Source: Planctomycetota bacterium (GTDB lineage: Bacteria > Planctomycetota > Planctomycetia > Pirellulales > Pirellulaceae). Taken from it: a DNA stretch of 64,000 nt. Position numbers and translations under genes: made by a program. Below the pieces are notes generated by a model, which did no database searches, was not told where the DNA came from, and saw nothing but the letters and a program-made list of their open reading frames with translations. The DNA lies in the NCBI GenBank assembly GCA_014238905.1, contig JABAAE010000004.1:289839-353838 (forward strand). The letters are read 5' to 3'. Positions 47,545-55,585 of this stretch are shown here, piece after piece (position 1 is the stretch's first letter; each line of letters starts with the position of its first letter).

Positions 47545-48009
47545 ATGAAATTTGTTGAGCGAAAAACAATTGAACAGGTCGAGGAAAGTACTGACTTGGC
47601 GCCGAAATTCGACGAGAATGGTCTGATACCTGTCGTGACGACGGATCACCAATCTGGTGAACTATTGATGCAAGGCTATATGAATCGGCAGGCATTTGAA
47701 AAAACAATCGAATTAAGGGAAGCCGTTTATTTTAGTCGCAGCCGAAATGTTCTCTGGCACAAAGGAGCGACCAGTGGGTTGGTTCAGAAAGTCGTGGAAA
47801 TGAGAATCGACGACGATCAGGATTGCGTCTGGTTACGCGTTGACGTTGTCGGAGGAGCAAGTTGCCATGTTGGGTATCGATCCTGTTTTTACAGGAAAAT
47901 CGACTGGAGTCATTCTGAGGAAAATCCAAAACTGGAATTTACCGAAACGGAAAAGGTCTTTGAACCAAAAGAGATTTACGGAGATGCCCCCAACCCAACC
48001 AAATTGTAG
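47545..48009 (+). CDS. hisI: Phosphoribosyl-AMP cyclohydrolase
   Basis: The 154-residue protein opens the purine ring of phosphoribosyl-AMP, step three of histidine synthesis. Signatures are LMQGYMNRQAF, YFSRSRNVLWHKGATSG and the metal region MRIDDDQDC (86-94), then GGASCHVGYRSCF (103-115) with Cys107 and Cys114. In the E. coli enzyme the acidic motif is Asp-Cys-Asp-x-Asp, whose Cys is a zinc ligand; here that position is Asp and a Cys follows three residues later. The length and the missing HisE domain show a monofunctional enzyme. It is isolated from other his genes. Confidence 0.93.
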   Translation: MKFVERKTIEQVEESTDLAPKFDENGLIPVVTTDHQSGELLMQGYMNRQAFEKTIELREAVYFSRSRNVLWHKGATSGLVQKVVEMRIDDDQDCVWLRVDVVGGASCHVGYRSCFYRKIDWSHSEENPKLEFTETEKVFEPKEIYGDAPNPTKL

Positions 48010-48123
48010 TTCTGAGCCATAGATGCAGTTTTCCAACCGCTTCCTGCACCAAGTGTTTTCCGGTTCAGGCGTTTCCACCAACAACTTCGAATCAACATAG
48101 TAATATCAAAAATCGGTGAAAGA

Positions 48124-49782
48124 ATGGCGTTTTTGCGGCTGAATAATGGCAGTGACAAGGGCATGGAATTCGAGATCGTCTCGGATACCACGTTACTAGG
48201 TCGGCACCCTTCGTGCGAAGTAATCGTACAGGACAATGCTGTCAGTCGTCGGCATGCGTCAATCGACAACAAATCAGGTGTTTATATCATTCGCGATCTT
48301 GAAAGCCGCAATGGCACTCAGGTCAACAATCTTGACGTCATGGAATCCCAGGAATTGTGCCACGGAGATATCGTTCAAGTCTGTGATACCATTTTCACCT
48401 TTAACCTCTACCAAGAGGCAGCGGAGGGCAAACAGTCCGCGCCAACCCAACACGAATCCCACATTGTTGCAGAGTTTTTCGATGAAGCATCCCAAGCATC
48501 AAGCATTCGCCAAAAAGTGGGAGTGGATTCCAACTACAACAAATCGGATGTTTCATTCAGCCAATCCAAGCTGAAAATCCTGATCGAAATTATTCGGGCA
48601 CTCAGCCAGACATTGTCTCTCGATGATGTTATTCCCAAAGTCCTCAATTGCCTCTTCAAGATTTTCCCCAACGCCGATCGGGCGGTCGTTGTGCTTTGTG
48701 ACGCCGAGGGCAAACTGGGTCGACACTGGGCAAAAGACCGCAAGAATCGGCAATCGACACTGCGGGTCAGCCGAACCATCATCCAGGAAGCCATCAAATC
48801 AAAAGAGGCTTTTCTTTCGGAAGATGCATTTTCAGACCAGCGAATTGATTTATCGCAAAGCATTGCCGGTTTTCAAATTCGCAGCGTCATGTGTGCTCCC
48901 ATGTTGGACGCCGATGGCAATGCCATTGGTTGCGTGCAAATCGATACCCTTGATCCCCGCAATCGATTCCATGAAGAGGAACTCGATTTGTTGGCAACGG
49001 TTGCGATGCAAGCCGGAATTTCTGTTGAAAATGCTCGCATGCATGAACAGGCCATGGTTCAACAGGCAATTGACCGGGACATTGAACTTGCTCGTGTGGT
49101 TCAGTTAGGCTTGCTGCCCAAGGGCCCCCCAAAAATCGAGGGACTAAAATTCTTCAATTTTTATGAAGCGGCCAACAAGGTCGGTGGAGACCTGTTTGAC
49201 TATATCGAATTGGAAGATGGTCGAGTGGCTGTAGTCATCGCCGATGTCGCCGGGCATGGAATCGCCTCGGCACTGCTGATGGTAAAGTTTTCGGCTGAGG
49301 TACGCTTAGCCCTGCAGAAATCAGCGGCGAAATCCGTTGCGAGAATCAACAATGCAGTGATTCAGCTCGGTTTACAACGATTTATCACCATGTTGTTGCT
49401 GATCATCGACCCCAAAACGGACAGGATGTCCATCGTCAATGCAGGCCATTGTCTTCCGGTGATCAGGGATGACTCGGGTGTAAAACAAATCTGCGAAGAA
49501 ATCGCTGGATTACCGGTCGGTATCGCTCCCGACTTTGAATACGAAGAAATGGAATTGACACTCAAGCCCGGAACAACGCTGCTGCTTTACACTGACGGAA
49601 TCAATGAGGCCATCAATTCCGACGGTGAACAGTTTGGCCATGATCGGGCTATCGATATCGTCGCCAAGGTGGACAACCACGCGGACGATATTGGCCAAGC
49701 GGTCATTAAAGCCGTGAAAGATTTTGAAGTCGAGTCGCTCGAAAACGACGATGTCTGCGTGGTTTGCATTGAACGCAATTGA
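48124..49782 (+). CDS. FHA-GAF-PP2C (RsbU/SpoIIE-type) serine phosphatase
   Basis: The 552-residue signalling protein has three domains. The FHA domain (about 5-95) carries R27, S41-x-x-H44 and N63-G64, the phosphothreonine-binding residues. A GAF domain (about 150-305) follows, then a SpoIIE/RsbU-type PP2C phosphatase (about 325-550) with the metal aspartates in GGDLFDY (D356) and IADVAGHG (D374), plus LLYTDGINEAIN and NDDVCVV near the end. Such proteins reverse serine phosphorylation of anti-sigma-factor antagonists; the FHA domain would link it to Ser/Thr kinases, which planctomycetes have in number. No anti-sigma or STAS gene is adjacent. It is cytosolic. Confidence 0.93.
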   Translation: MAFLRLNNGSDKGMEFEIVSDTTLLGRHPSCEVIVQDNAVSRRHASIDNKSGVYIIRDLESRNGTQVNNLDVMESQELCHGDIVQVCDTIFTFNLYQEAAEGKQSAPTQHESHIVAEFFDEASQASSIRQKVGVDSNYNKSDVSFSQSKLKILIEIIRALSQTLSLDDVIPKVLNCLFKIFPNADRAVVVLCDAEGKLGRHWAKDRKNRQSTLRVSRTIIQEAIKSKEAFLSEDAFSDQRIDLSQSIAGFQIRSVMCAPMLDADGNAIGCVQIDTLDPRNRFHEEELDLLATVAMQAGISVENARMHEQAMVQQAIDRDIELARVVQLGLLPKGPPKIEGLKFFNFYEAANKVGGDLFDYIELEDGRVAVVIADVAGHGIASALLMVKFSAEVRLALQKSAAKSVARINNAVIQLGLQRFITMLLLIIDPKTDRMSIVNAGHCLPVIRDDSGVKQICEEIAGLPVGIAPDFEYEEMELTLKPGTTLLLYTDGINEAINSDGEQFGHDRAIDIVAKVDNHADDIGQAVIKAVKDFEVESLENDDVCVVCIERN

Positions 49783-49808
49783 GGCCGCCCTCTCAAAAAG
49801 CCCAAATT

Positions 49809-50948
49809 TCACTGGCGACGGAGATAGGATTCTCGTGCCAAGCCAGCGGCACCAATGTAGCCGGCATCGCCCCCGAGGAGGGCAAATTCAATTGACACAT
49901 TTTTGGAAATAATCGGTAGTGTGATTTTCCTTGTCGACTCGCGAATTCGCTCGAGAAAATTGTTTCCCAACTCGTTCGCCGGGCCACCAAAATTCATGGC
50001 ACCACCCAATATCAATGCCGATGGATCGATGATGTGCATGAAATTTGCAATTCCCAGCGCCAGGTAGTCGGCCGTTTCCATAACCAATCCAAAAGCCAGT
50101 TGATCCCCGGCCTCCGCCGCACTCGCTATATCTAGAGCGGTAATTTTGTTTTTCTCCTGGAGCCTATCGCCAAGCTGACTTTTCACACCAGCTTTTAGAG
50201 ATTCTTCACAACGTTTAACCAACGCGGTGGCACTTGCATAAGCTTCAAGATGTCCACGGAGACCGCAACTGCACAACCGAGCATCAGGCGCCGTATCGAC
50301 CACGATATGGCCGCATTCGGAGCCATGGCTGTTTTCGCCATCCACCGATTGACCGTCGATGATAATACCACCACCGACACCGGTCCCCAGCGTTAACATG
50401 ACAATACTCTGATGGGACGTTCCACTACCAATCCAAAACTCACCAAAAGCGGCAGCACCCGCGTCATTTGCAAAAACCACTGGCTTGCCGGTCGCTTTTG
50501 CCAGGGAATCCCGAATCGGATAATTACGCCAACCCGGGAGATTGGGCGGATTCACAATGTAGCCTGTCGGGATGTCCATCGTTCCGGGGGTGCCCAGACC
50601 GATGGCAACGATATCGCCCGATGCCAAATTGGCCTCTTGGACCAAAGAGTCAAGGGTGTTTTTCATTCGCTCAATGGCATAAGGCACCCCTTTTTCATCC
50701 TCGGTGGGGAAACTGGCATAACCAACCCTCAAACCCTGATCATCTACAATTCCAATCTTGATGCTGGTTCCGCCTACATCCACCCCTGCGAAAAAGGGTG
50801 GGCTGGCATCTTCTCGAGTTACTGTTTCCAAGGCTGAATCCCATATTTTTTGGTAATAAACTGAATAATCCTGCTCAAGGATTGCATCGACTTCAAAAGA
50901 GCGGCTGATCGTTGCCGATCCCAGGCAGGTGGCCTCGCTTGGCCTCAA
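49809..50948 (-). CDS. ROK-family sugar kinase (glucokinase-like)
   Basis: The 379-residue protein has an N-terminal ATP-binding motif GVDVGGTSIKIGIV (about 55-68), the catalytic region VFANDAGAAAFGE, the GTGVGGGIII loop and the ROK signature SECGHIVVDTAPDARLCSCGLRGHLEAYAS. The zinc motif is C-x-C-G-x-x-G-H rather than the usual C-x-C-G-x-x-G-C, one Cys becoming His. No helix-turn-helix precedes it, so it is a kinase, not a repressor. It probably phosphorylates glucose or a related hexose. The first 45 residues are atypical and the true start may be later, for example a TTG near 50832. It converges with the phosphatase gene. Confidence 0.88.
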   Translation of the reverse strand: MRPSEATCLGSATISRSFEVDAILEQDYSVYYQKIWDSALETVTREDASPPFFAGVDVGGTSIKIGIVDDQGLRVGYASFPTEDEKGVPYAIERMKNTLDSLVQEANLASGDIVAIGLGTPGTMDIPTGYIVNPPNLPGWRNYPIRDSLAKATGKPVVFANDAGAAAFGEFWIGSGTSHQSIVMLTLGTGVGGGIIIDGQSVDGENSHGSECGHIVVDTAPDARLCSCGLRGHLEAYASATALVKRCEESLKAGVKSQLGDRLQEKNKITALDIASAAEAGDQLAFGLVMETADYLALGIANFMHIIDPSALILGGAMNFGGPANELGNNFLERIRESTRKITLPIISKNVSIEFALLGGDAGYIGAAGLARESYLRRQ

Positions 50949-51153
50949 CTCTTGACCACCCTATTTTTGGCGATCTGACGCATTTAGGGAACCGCATTTG
51001 GACATGACGTTCTCCCTGATCAAGATTGGCATCACCTTCGGTAATTACCGTAGTTTCCCCATTTAGAAAATCAGCGGAAAAGACTATGATAGGAGGATTG
51101 ACGAACTCGCCACATTTCTCTTCCCGAACTTTTCCGTTCGGCGCAAAAAGGTT

Positions 51154-51546
51154 GTGAAAATGCCTACGATATTTCCCGAACAAACGACAACTCCACCTGA
51201 AAAGGAATCCAATTCTGACGGACAGGATATTGTCGAGCCCTACGTGGGAGAGAAGACCTCACACGCGCCGACATTGTCTGAGGACGACCAAGAAGAAGAT
51301 AATGCTGACAGCGGTGACGCAAATGAAGAAGAGGTCGTTGATGATGACGCAGCTTCACCAGAGGAAAACACCGACGAGTATGCCGAGTTTGACGAAGAAG
51401 ACTTCGATGACGATTTCGATGACGATTTTGAAGAAGAAGTCGAAGGCGAGTATGAGATTGAAGACGACGAGTTCGCGGACAATGTTGTTGACATGCCAAA
51501 AATCGAAAAGGATGACGATGATGAGACTTCCGATAAAGATGCCTGA
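51154..51546 (+). CDS. Highly acidic low-complexity protein
   Basis: The 130-residue protein contains 56 Asp and Glu (43 percent), six Lys and no Arg, Cys or Trp. The core (about 70-110) is nearly all acid residues with regularly placed Phe and Tyr (EFDEEDFDDDFDDDF); the ends are Ser/Thr/Pro-rich. It must be disordered and very negatively charged. A GTG at 51154 or the ATG at 51160 could start it. A terminator follows at 51627-51667, so it is probably its own unit, ahead of ileS. I do not recognise a family; ion or histone-like protein binding or a ribosome or RNA polymerase delta-like role would be guesses. Confidence 0.7.
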   Translation: MKMPTIFPEQTTTPPEKESNSDGQDIVEPYVGEKTSHAPTLSEDDQEEDNADSGDANEEEVVDDDAASPEENTDEYAEFDEEDFDDDFDDDFEEEVEGEYEIEDDEFADNVVDMPKIEKDDDDETSDKDA

Positions 51547-51626
51547 CAAATACCCCGGGTGTATTCAGGCAGGTCGGCGCCATTCATCTGATACAAACGG
51601 TCGATAAAATTCTGCCGATGACTTTT

Positions 51627-51667
51627 GAACGAGCGATTGTTTAACACAATGGCTCGTTTTTGTTTTT
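51627..51667 (+). terminator. Rho-independent terminator before ileS
   Basis: AACGAGC (51627-51633) pairs with GCTCGTT (51651-51657), and inside it ATTGT pairs with ACAAT around TTAAC. The stem is followed by a T-rich run (TTTTTGTTTTTT). It lies 81 bp after the acidic gene and about 33 bp before ileS, so it could act as terminator or as an attenuator of ileS. Confidence 0.8.
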
Positions 51668-51700
51668 TCCAAATACCAATCAGTACCAACTTGGGCCAAG

Positions 51701-54700
51701 ATGTTTCAGGAAGTTGCAGGACAGGCTAGTTTTCCCGACCAGGAAGAGAAGATACTTCGTTTCTGGAAAGAGAATCGCATATATGAAAAATCACTGGAGC
51801 AGCGGGCGGATTCTCCCAAGTTTGTTTTCTATGAAGGTCCGCCAACTGCGAATGGCATGCCCCATCCGGGCCACTGCCTAACTCGGGCTATCAAGGACGT
51901 CTTTCCCCGCTACAAAACGATGCGGGGTTATCTTTGCCAACGAAAAGCAGGATGGGACACACACGGATTACCGGTTGAGGTCGAGGTCTGCAAAGAGCTT
52001 GGCATTCACTCCAAAGAACAAATCGAATCATACGGTGTGGAACCCTTCATCCAGAAATGCCAGCAATCGGTTTGGCGATACATGAAGGAATGGGAACGGC
52101 TAACCGAACGCCTCGGTTTTTGGGTCAACCTCGATGAAGCCTACGTCACTTACCACCAATCGTACGTGGAGAGTGTTTGGTGGTCCCTGAAGAACTTTTT
52201 TGATCGGGGCTTGCTTTACCAGGGACATAAAATTGTCTGGTGGTGGGCGCAGGGTGGCACCGCTTTATCCAGTGGAGAAGTTGGCCAAGGCTACCGGGAA
52301 GTTGCCGACCCCAGTGTTTTCGTCAAGTTCCCTCTCGTTGAAGATCCCTCGACATCGTTGCTGGTCTGGACGACAACCCCCTGGACGTTGCCCAGCAATC
52401 AATGGGCCGCGGTACATCCTGAACTTGAATATAGTACCGTCCGACTTCCCGACAGCGACGAACATCTCATTCTCGCGTCGGACCTTGTCGAGTCGATTTC
52501 GGCAAAATCAAAAACAGATTTCACCGTTGTGGCGACCTGTACCGGGACGCAACTGATCGGAAAACGTTATATCCCACCATTTGATTATTTCTATAAAGAA
52601 CTTGGAAACCAGACTGGGAATTTGAAAGACGGTGGCACCGATGCGTTAGGTTGGCGTGTCCTTTCGGCTGATTTTGTTACCGTCAGCAGCGGGACAGGGC
52701 TCGTCCATCAGGCCCCAGCTTTTGGCGAGGTTGATTATGAAGTCCTGATTCAGGATCAGTCTCGTTTTGAAGAGGGACAAGGACCGCAAATGATTTGTGC
52801 AGTGGGACCGGACGGAAAATTCACCGACCAAATTCAGGACTATGCAGGGCAATGGGTAAAAGACGCCGACAAGCAGATTCAGAGAGATCTCAAGGCAAAG
52901 GGGCTTCTATTCCACCAGGAACAATATCTGCACGATTATCCTTTTTGCTGGCGATCGGATCAGGATCCCCTTATCCAATACCCGCGTAAGAGCTGGTTTG
53001 TTCGCACCACCCAGTTTCGTGAAAAACTTCTCGAGAACAACAAAAAAATCAACTGGCTCCCCGACCATATCCAAACCGGGCGTTTTGGGAATTTTCTGGA
53101 ATCCAATGTCGACTGGGCTTTATCGCGTGAAAGGTATTGGGGAACACCATTGCCAATTTGGGTCTGCGAAGAGTCCGGCCGCCAGGAGGCCGTCAGCAGT
53201 TATGCCGAACTCCTCACCAAACCAGGAATCCAAGGTCAGGAGTTTTGGGAAAAAACCAAGGCCGAAAACCCGGATCTACCCGACGATCTGAAGGTACACA
53301 AACCCTATATTGACGCGGTAACGTATGCGTCCCCTTTTTGTGAAGGGGCGAGAATGAAACGGGTACCTGAAGTCATTGACTGCTGGTATGACTCCGGTGC
53401 AATGCCTTTTGCGCAATGGGGATATCCCCATCAAAATGCCGATTTATTCGCAGAACAATTCCCAGCAGACTTCATCAGTGAGGCGATTGATCAAACCCGT
53501 GGTTGGTTTTACAGCCTTCTGGCGATCAGCACGCTGTTGTTCAGCGAAGAGAATCCGTCAGGCGGCGATGAGGGCGACTCATCTCAATCCTATCCGCATC
53601 CCTACAGGACCTGTATTGTGCTTGGCCTGATGCTTAGCGAGTGGTGGGAGCAAAAAGCAAAGCACCTTGCCGAAGGTGAACGCCCCGAACTATTTATGAT
53701 CGAAGAAGAAGCACAAAAATCTCTGGGGCAGGGCAACTACGACCATCATGTCGGCAAGATGTCAAAACAAAAACGCAATTACAGCGAACCCTCCTCGATA
53801 TTTGACACCTACGGAGCCGATGTTCTTCGTTGGTATTTCTTTGCCAACCAACCCCCTTGGACATCTATTCGGTATAGCGAGCAGCAGATCAGAGACAGCA
53901 TTCCTGAATTCCTGCTTCGTCTTTGGCATGTTTACGGCTTCTTCGTGAACTATGCCCGTCTGGACGGATTTGATCCAGGCGAGTTCCTAGCCAACAAAAA
54001 AGAAGGCCTGTCGGCACCTTCAAATCTTGACCCCGAGGATTTCGAAAATGCGAAGGGATTCCGTCCGGTCTCCCAACGAAGCCAACTGGACCGCTGGGTC
54101 GTGAGTGAATTAAATCGTTGTGTTGACACCGTTGTCCAATCCATGGATCAGTATGACAATTACGTGGCCTGCCAAACTCTCAATGAGTTTGTTGATGGAT
54201 TGAGCAACTGGTTTGTGCGTCGCTCCCGTGATCGATTCTGGTCCAAGGACAAAACCGCTCAGGACAAACATGACGCCTACTGGACGCTTTACGAGTGTCT
54301 CCTGACGACTGCCAAAATGATTGCTCCCTTTACTCCGTTTATGGCCGACGAAATCTGGCACAATCTGTCAGAAGGATTTCAAGGCGTTGCGGTGCCAAGT
54401 GTTCACCTTTGCGATTACCCCACGGTGAACGATGAAAAAGTGGATTCTGAACTTTCCGATCGCATGTCCGTGCTGCGTGAGATTGCTTCACTGGGCAGAT
54501 CTGCTCGAATGGAGTCCAAACTCAAGGTCCGTCAACCACTGGCCGGCGTTGAAGTGATTCTCAGCGATTCGTGCCACCAACAGTGGCTGGAACAAAACTC
54601 TGAAATTCTTAAAGAGGAACTCAACGTCAAAGAGATTGAGTTTAAAAACAATGCTGACGAGTACATTACTTACCAGATCCAACCCAATTTCAAACGCCTA

Positions 54701-55198
54701 GGTCAGAGGATCAGGCACTTGATGCCAAAAGTAAAAATCAAACTGGCCGATGCCGACGGAGGCGAACTCCTCAAGCAACTGGAGTCAGCAGGTAAGGTGA
54801 CCCTTGACGTCGATGGTGAATCGGTCGAACTCGACAACGAAGACATTCAAGTACGCCTCCAGGCCAAAGAAGGCTGGTCGGCGGCACAAGGTCGATTCTG
54901 TGTTGTCGTTCTATCTACAGAATTATCCGATGAATTAATTCGAGAAGGATATGCTCGGGATATCATTCGTTTCGTTCAGGATCTCCGTAAAGAAACCCAA
55001 CTGGAATTCAATGACCAGATTGACCTGTTCCTTGTGGTGGACGAGGGACCGATACGACAGGCAATACGGGAGAATATGGCTTATATCAAATCCGAAGTCC
55101 AAGCCCAAACTTTGGCTTTTGATGCAACGGAGGACTCGGCTCGAACCCTGCGGCAAGTTGGAGAGTTTGAAGTCGAAATCGGGTTGAGCAAGGCCTAG
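51701..55198 (+). CDS. ileS: Isoleucyl-tRNA synthetase, eukaryote-like long type
   Basis: The 1165-residue class I synthetase charges tRNA-Ile. The HIGH motif reads H55-P-G-H58 in [12 protein letters not shown]; the KMSKS motif is KMSKQ at 686-690, followed by KRNYSEP. The WWWAQ and [12 protein letters not shown] editing-domain signatures and the RGWFYSLL active-site block are all present. The length and the C-terminal region ([20 protein letters not shown] near 1085) fit the IleRS2 (eukaryotic-like) type rather than the about 940-residue E. coli type, which has a C-terminal zinc finger not seen here. IleRS2 enzymes are generally less sensitive to mupirocin. Confidence 0.96.
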   Translation: MFQEVAGQASFPDQEEKILRFWKENRIYEKSLEQRADSPKFVFYEGPPTANGMPHPGHCLTRAIKDVFPRYKTMRGYLCQRKAGWDTHGLPVEVEVCKELGIHSKEQIESYGVEPFIQKCQQSVWRYMKEWERLTERLGFWVNLDEAYVTYHQSYVESVWWSLKNFFDRGLLYQGHKIVWWWAQGGTALSSGEVGQGYREVADPSVFVKFPLVEDPSTSLLVWTTTPWTLPSNQWAAVHPELEYSTVRLPDSDEHLILASDLVESISAKSKTDFTVVATCTGTQLIGKRYIPPFDYFYKELGNQTGNLKDGGTDALGWRVLSADFVTVSSGTGLVHQAPAFGEVDYEVLIQDQSRFEEGQGPQMICAVGPDGKFTDQIQDYAGQWVKDADKQIQRDLKAKGLLFHQEQYLHDYPFCWRSDQDPLIQYPRKSWFVRTTQFREKLLENNKKINWLPDHIQTGRFGNFLESNVDWALSRERYWGTPLPIWVCEESGRQEAVSSYAELLTKPGIQGQEFWEKTKAENPDLPDDLKVHKPYIDAVTYASPFCEGARMKRVPEVIDCWYDSGAMPFAQWGYPHQNADLFAEQFPADFISEAIDQTRGWFYSLLAISTLLFSEENPSGGDEGDSSQSYPHPYRTCIVLGLMLSEWWEQKAKHLAEGERPELFMIEEEAQKSLGQGNYDHHVGKMSKQKRNYSEPSSIFDTYGADVLRWYFFANQPPWTSIRYSEQQIRDSIPEFLLRLWHVYGFFVNYARLDGFDPGEFLANKKEGLSAPSNLDPEDFENAKGFRPVSQRSQLDRWVVSELNRCVDTVVQSMDQYDNYVACQTLNEFVDGLSNWFVRRSRDRFWSKDKTAQDKHDAYWTLYECLLTTAKMIAPFTPFMADEIWHNLSEGFQGVAVPSVHLCDYPTVNDEKVDSELSDRMSVLREIASLGRSARMESKLKVRQPLAGVEVILSDSCHQQWLEQNSEILKEELNVKEIEFKNNADEYITYQIQPNFKRLGQRIRHLMPKVKIKLADADGGELLKQLESAGKVTLDVDGESVELDNEDIQVRLQAKEGWSAAQGRFCVVVLSTELSDELIREGYARDIIRFVQDLRKETQLEFNDQIDLFLVVDEGPIRQAIRENMAYIKSEVQAQTLAFDATEDSARTLRQVGEFEVEIGLSKA

Positions 55199-55585
55199 TA
55201 TCACCGAAGAACTCCAGGTGCCGACGAGTGGCAGCCAACGCTACTCCGGCCAAGTAGGCTCTGACAACCGTTCATCTGATTTGTCCTGAATGCCGGCTCT
55301 TGATGCCCCTAAAGCTAACGATCACCTGCGCTGGCTGCGGGTAGCCAATGATGGAAAAACAAGACCTTTCCCTCTTGTGACTGATTCAATTCGTCGGATT
55401 CGCGCTTCCTTCCTCCACAATAATCCGATTAGATTGCTTGCTCTGTTTCACCAGAGGAGAATTGATGCATGCCAATTTTTTTGGATGTACATTCAGTTTT
55501 TTTTAAAAAACTGAAGAAAAAATCTGAAAATAGACTCCCCTGTGGGCTTTCTAAACGGGTACTTATTTGTTGGAGGGAATTCATT
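55199..55585. other. Intergenic region with AT-rich inverted repeat
   Basis: This 387-bp gap between ileS and the 885-residue protein gene has no supported gene; a 74-codon frame at 55290-55514 is unconvincing. TTCAGTTTTTT-TT-AAAAAACTGAA at 55492-55515 is an 11-bp perfect palindrome, about 70 nt before the next start. It could be a weak terminator of ileS or an operator. Confidence 0.45.
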
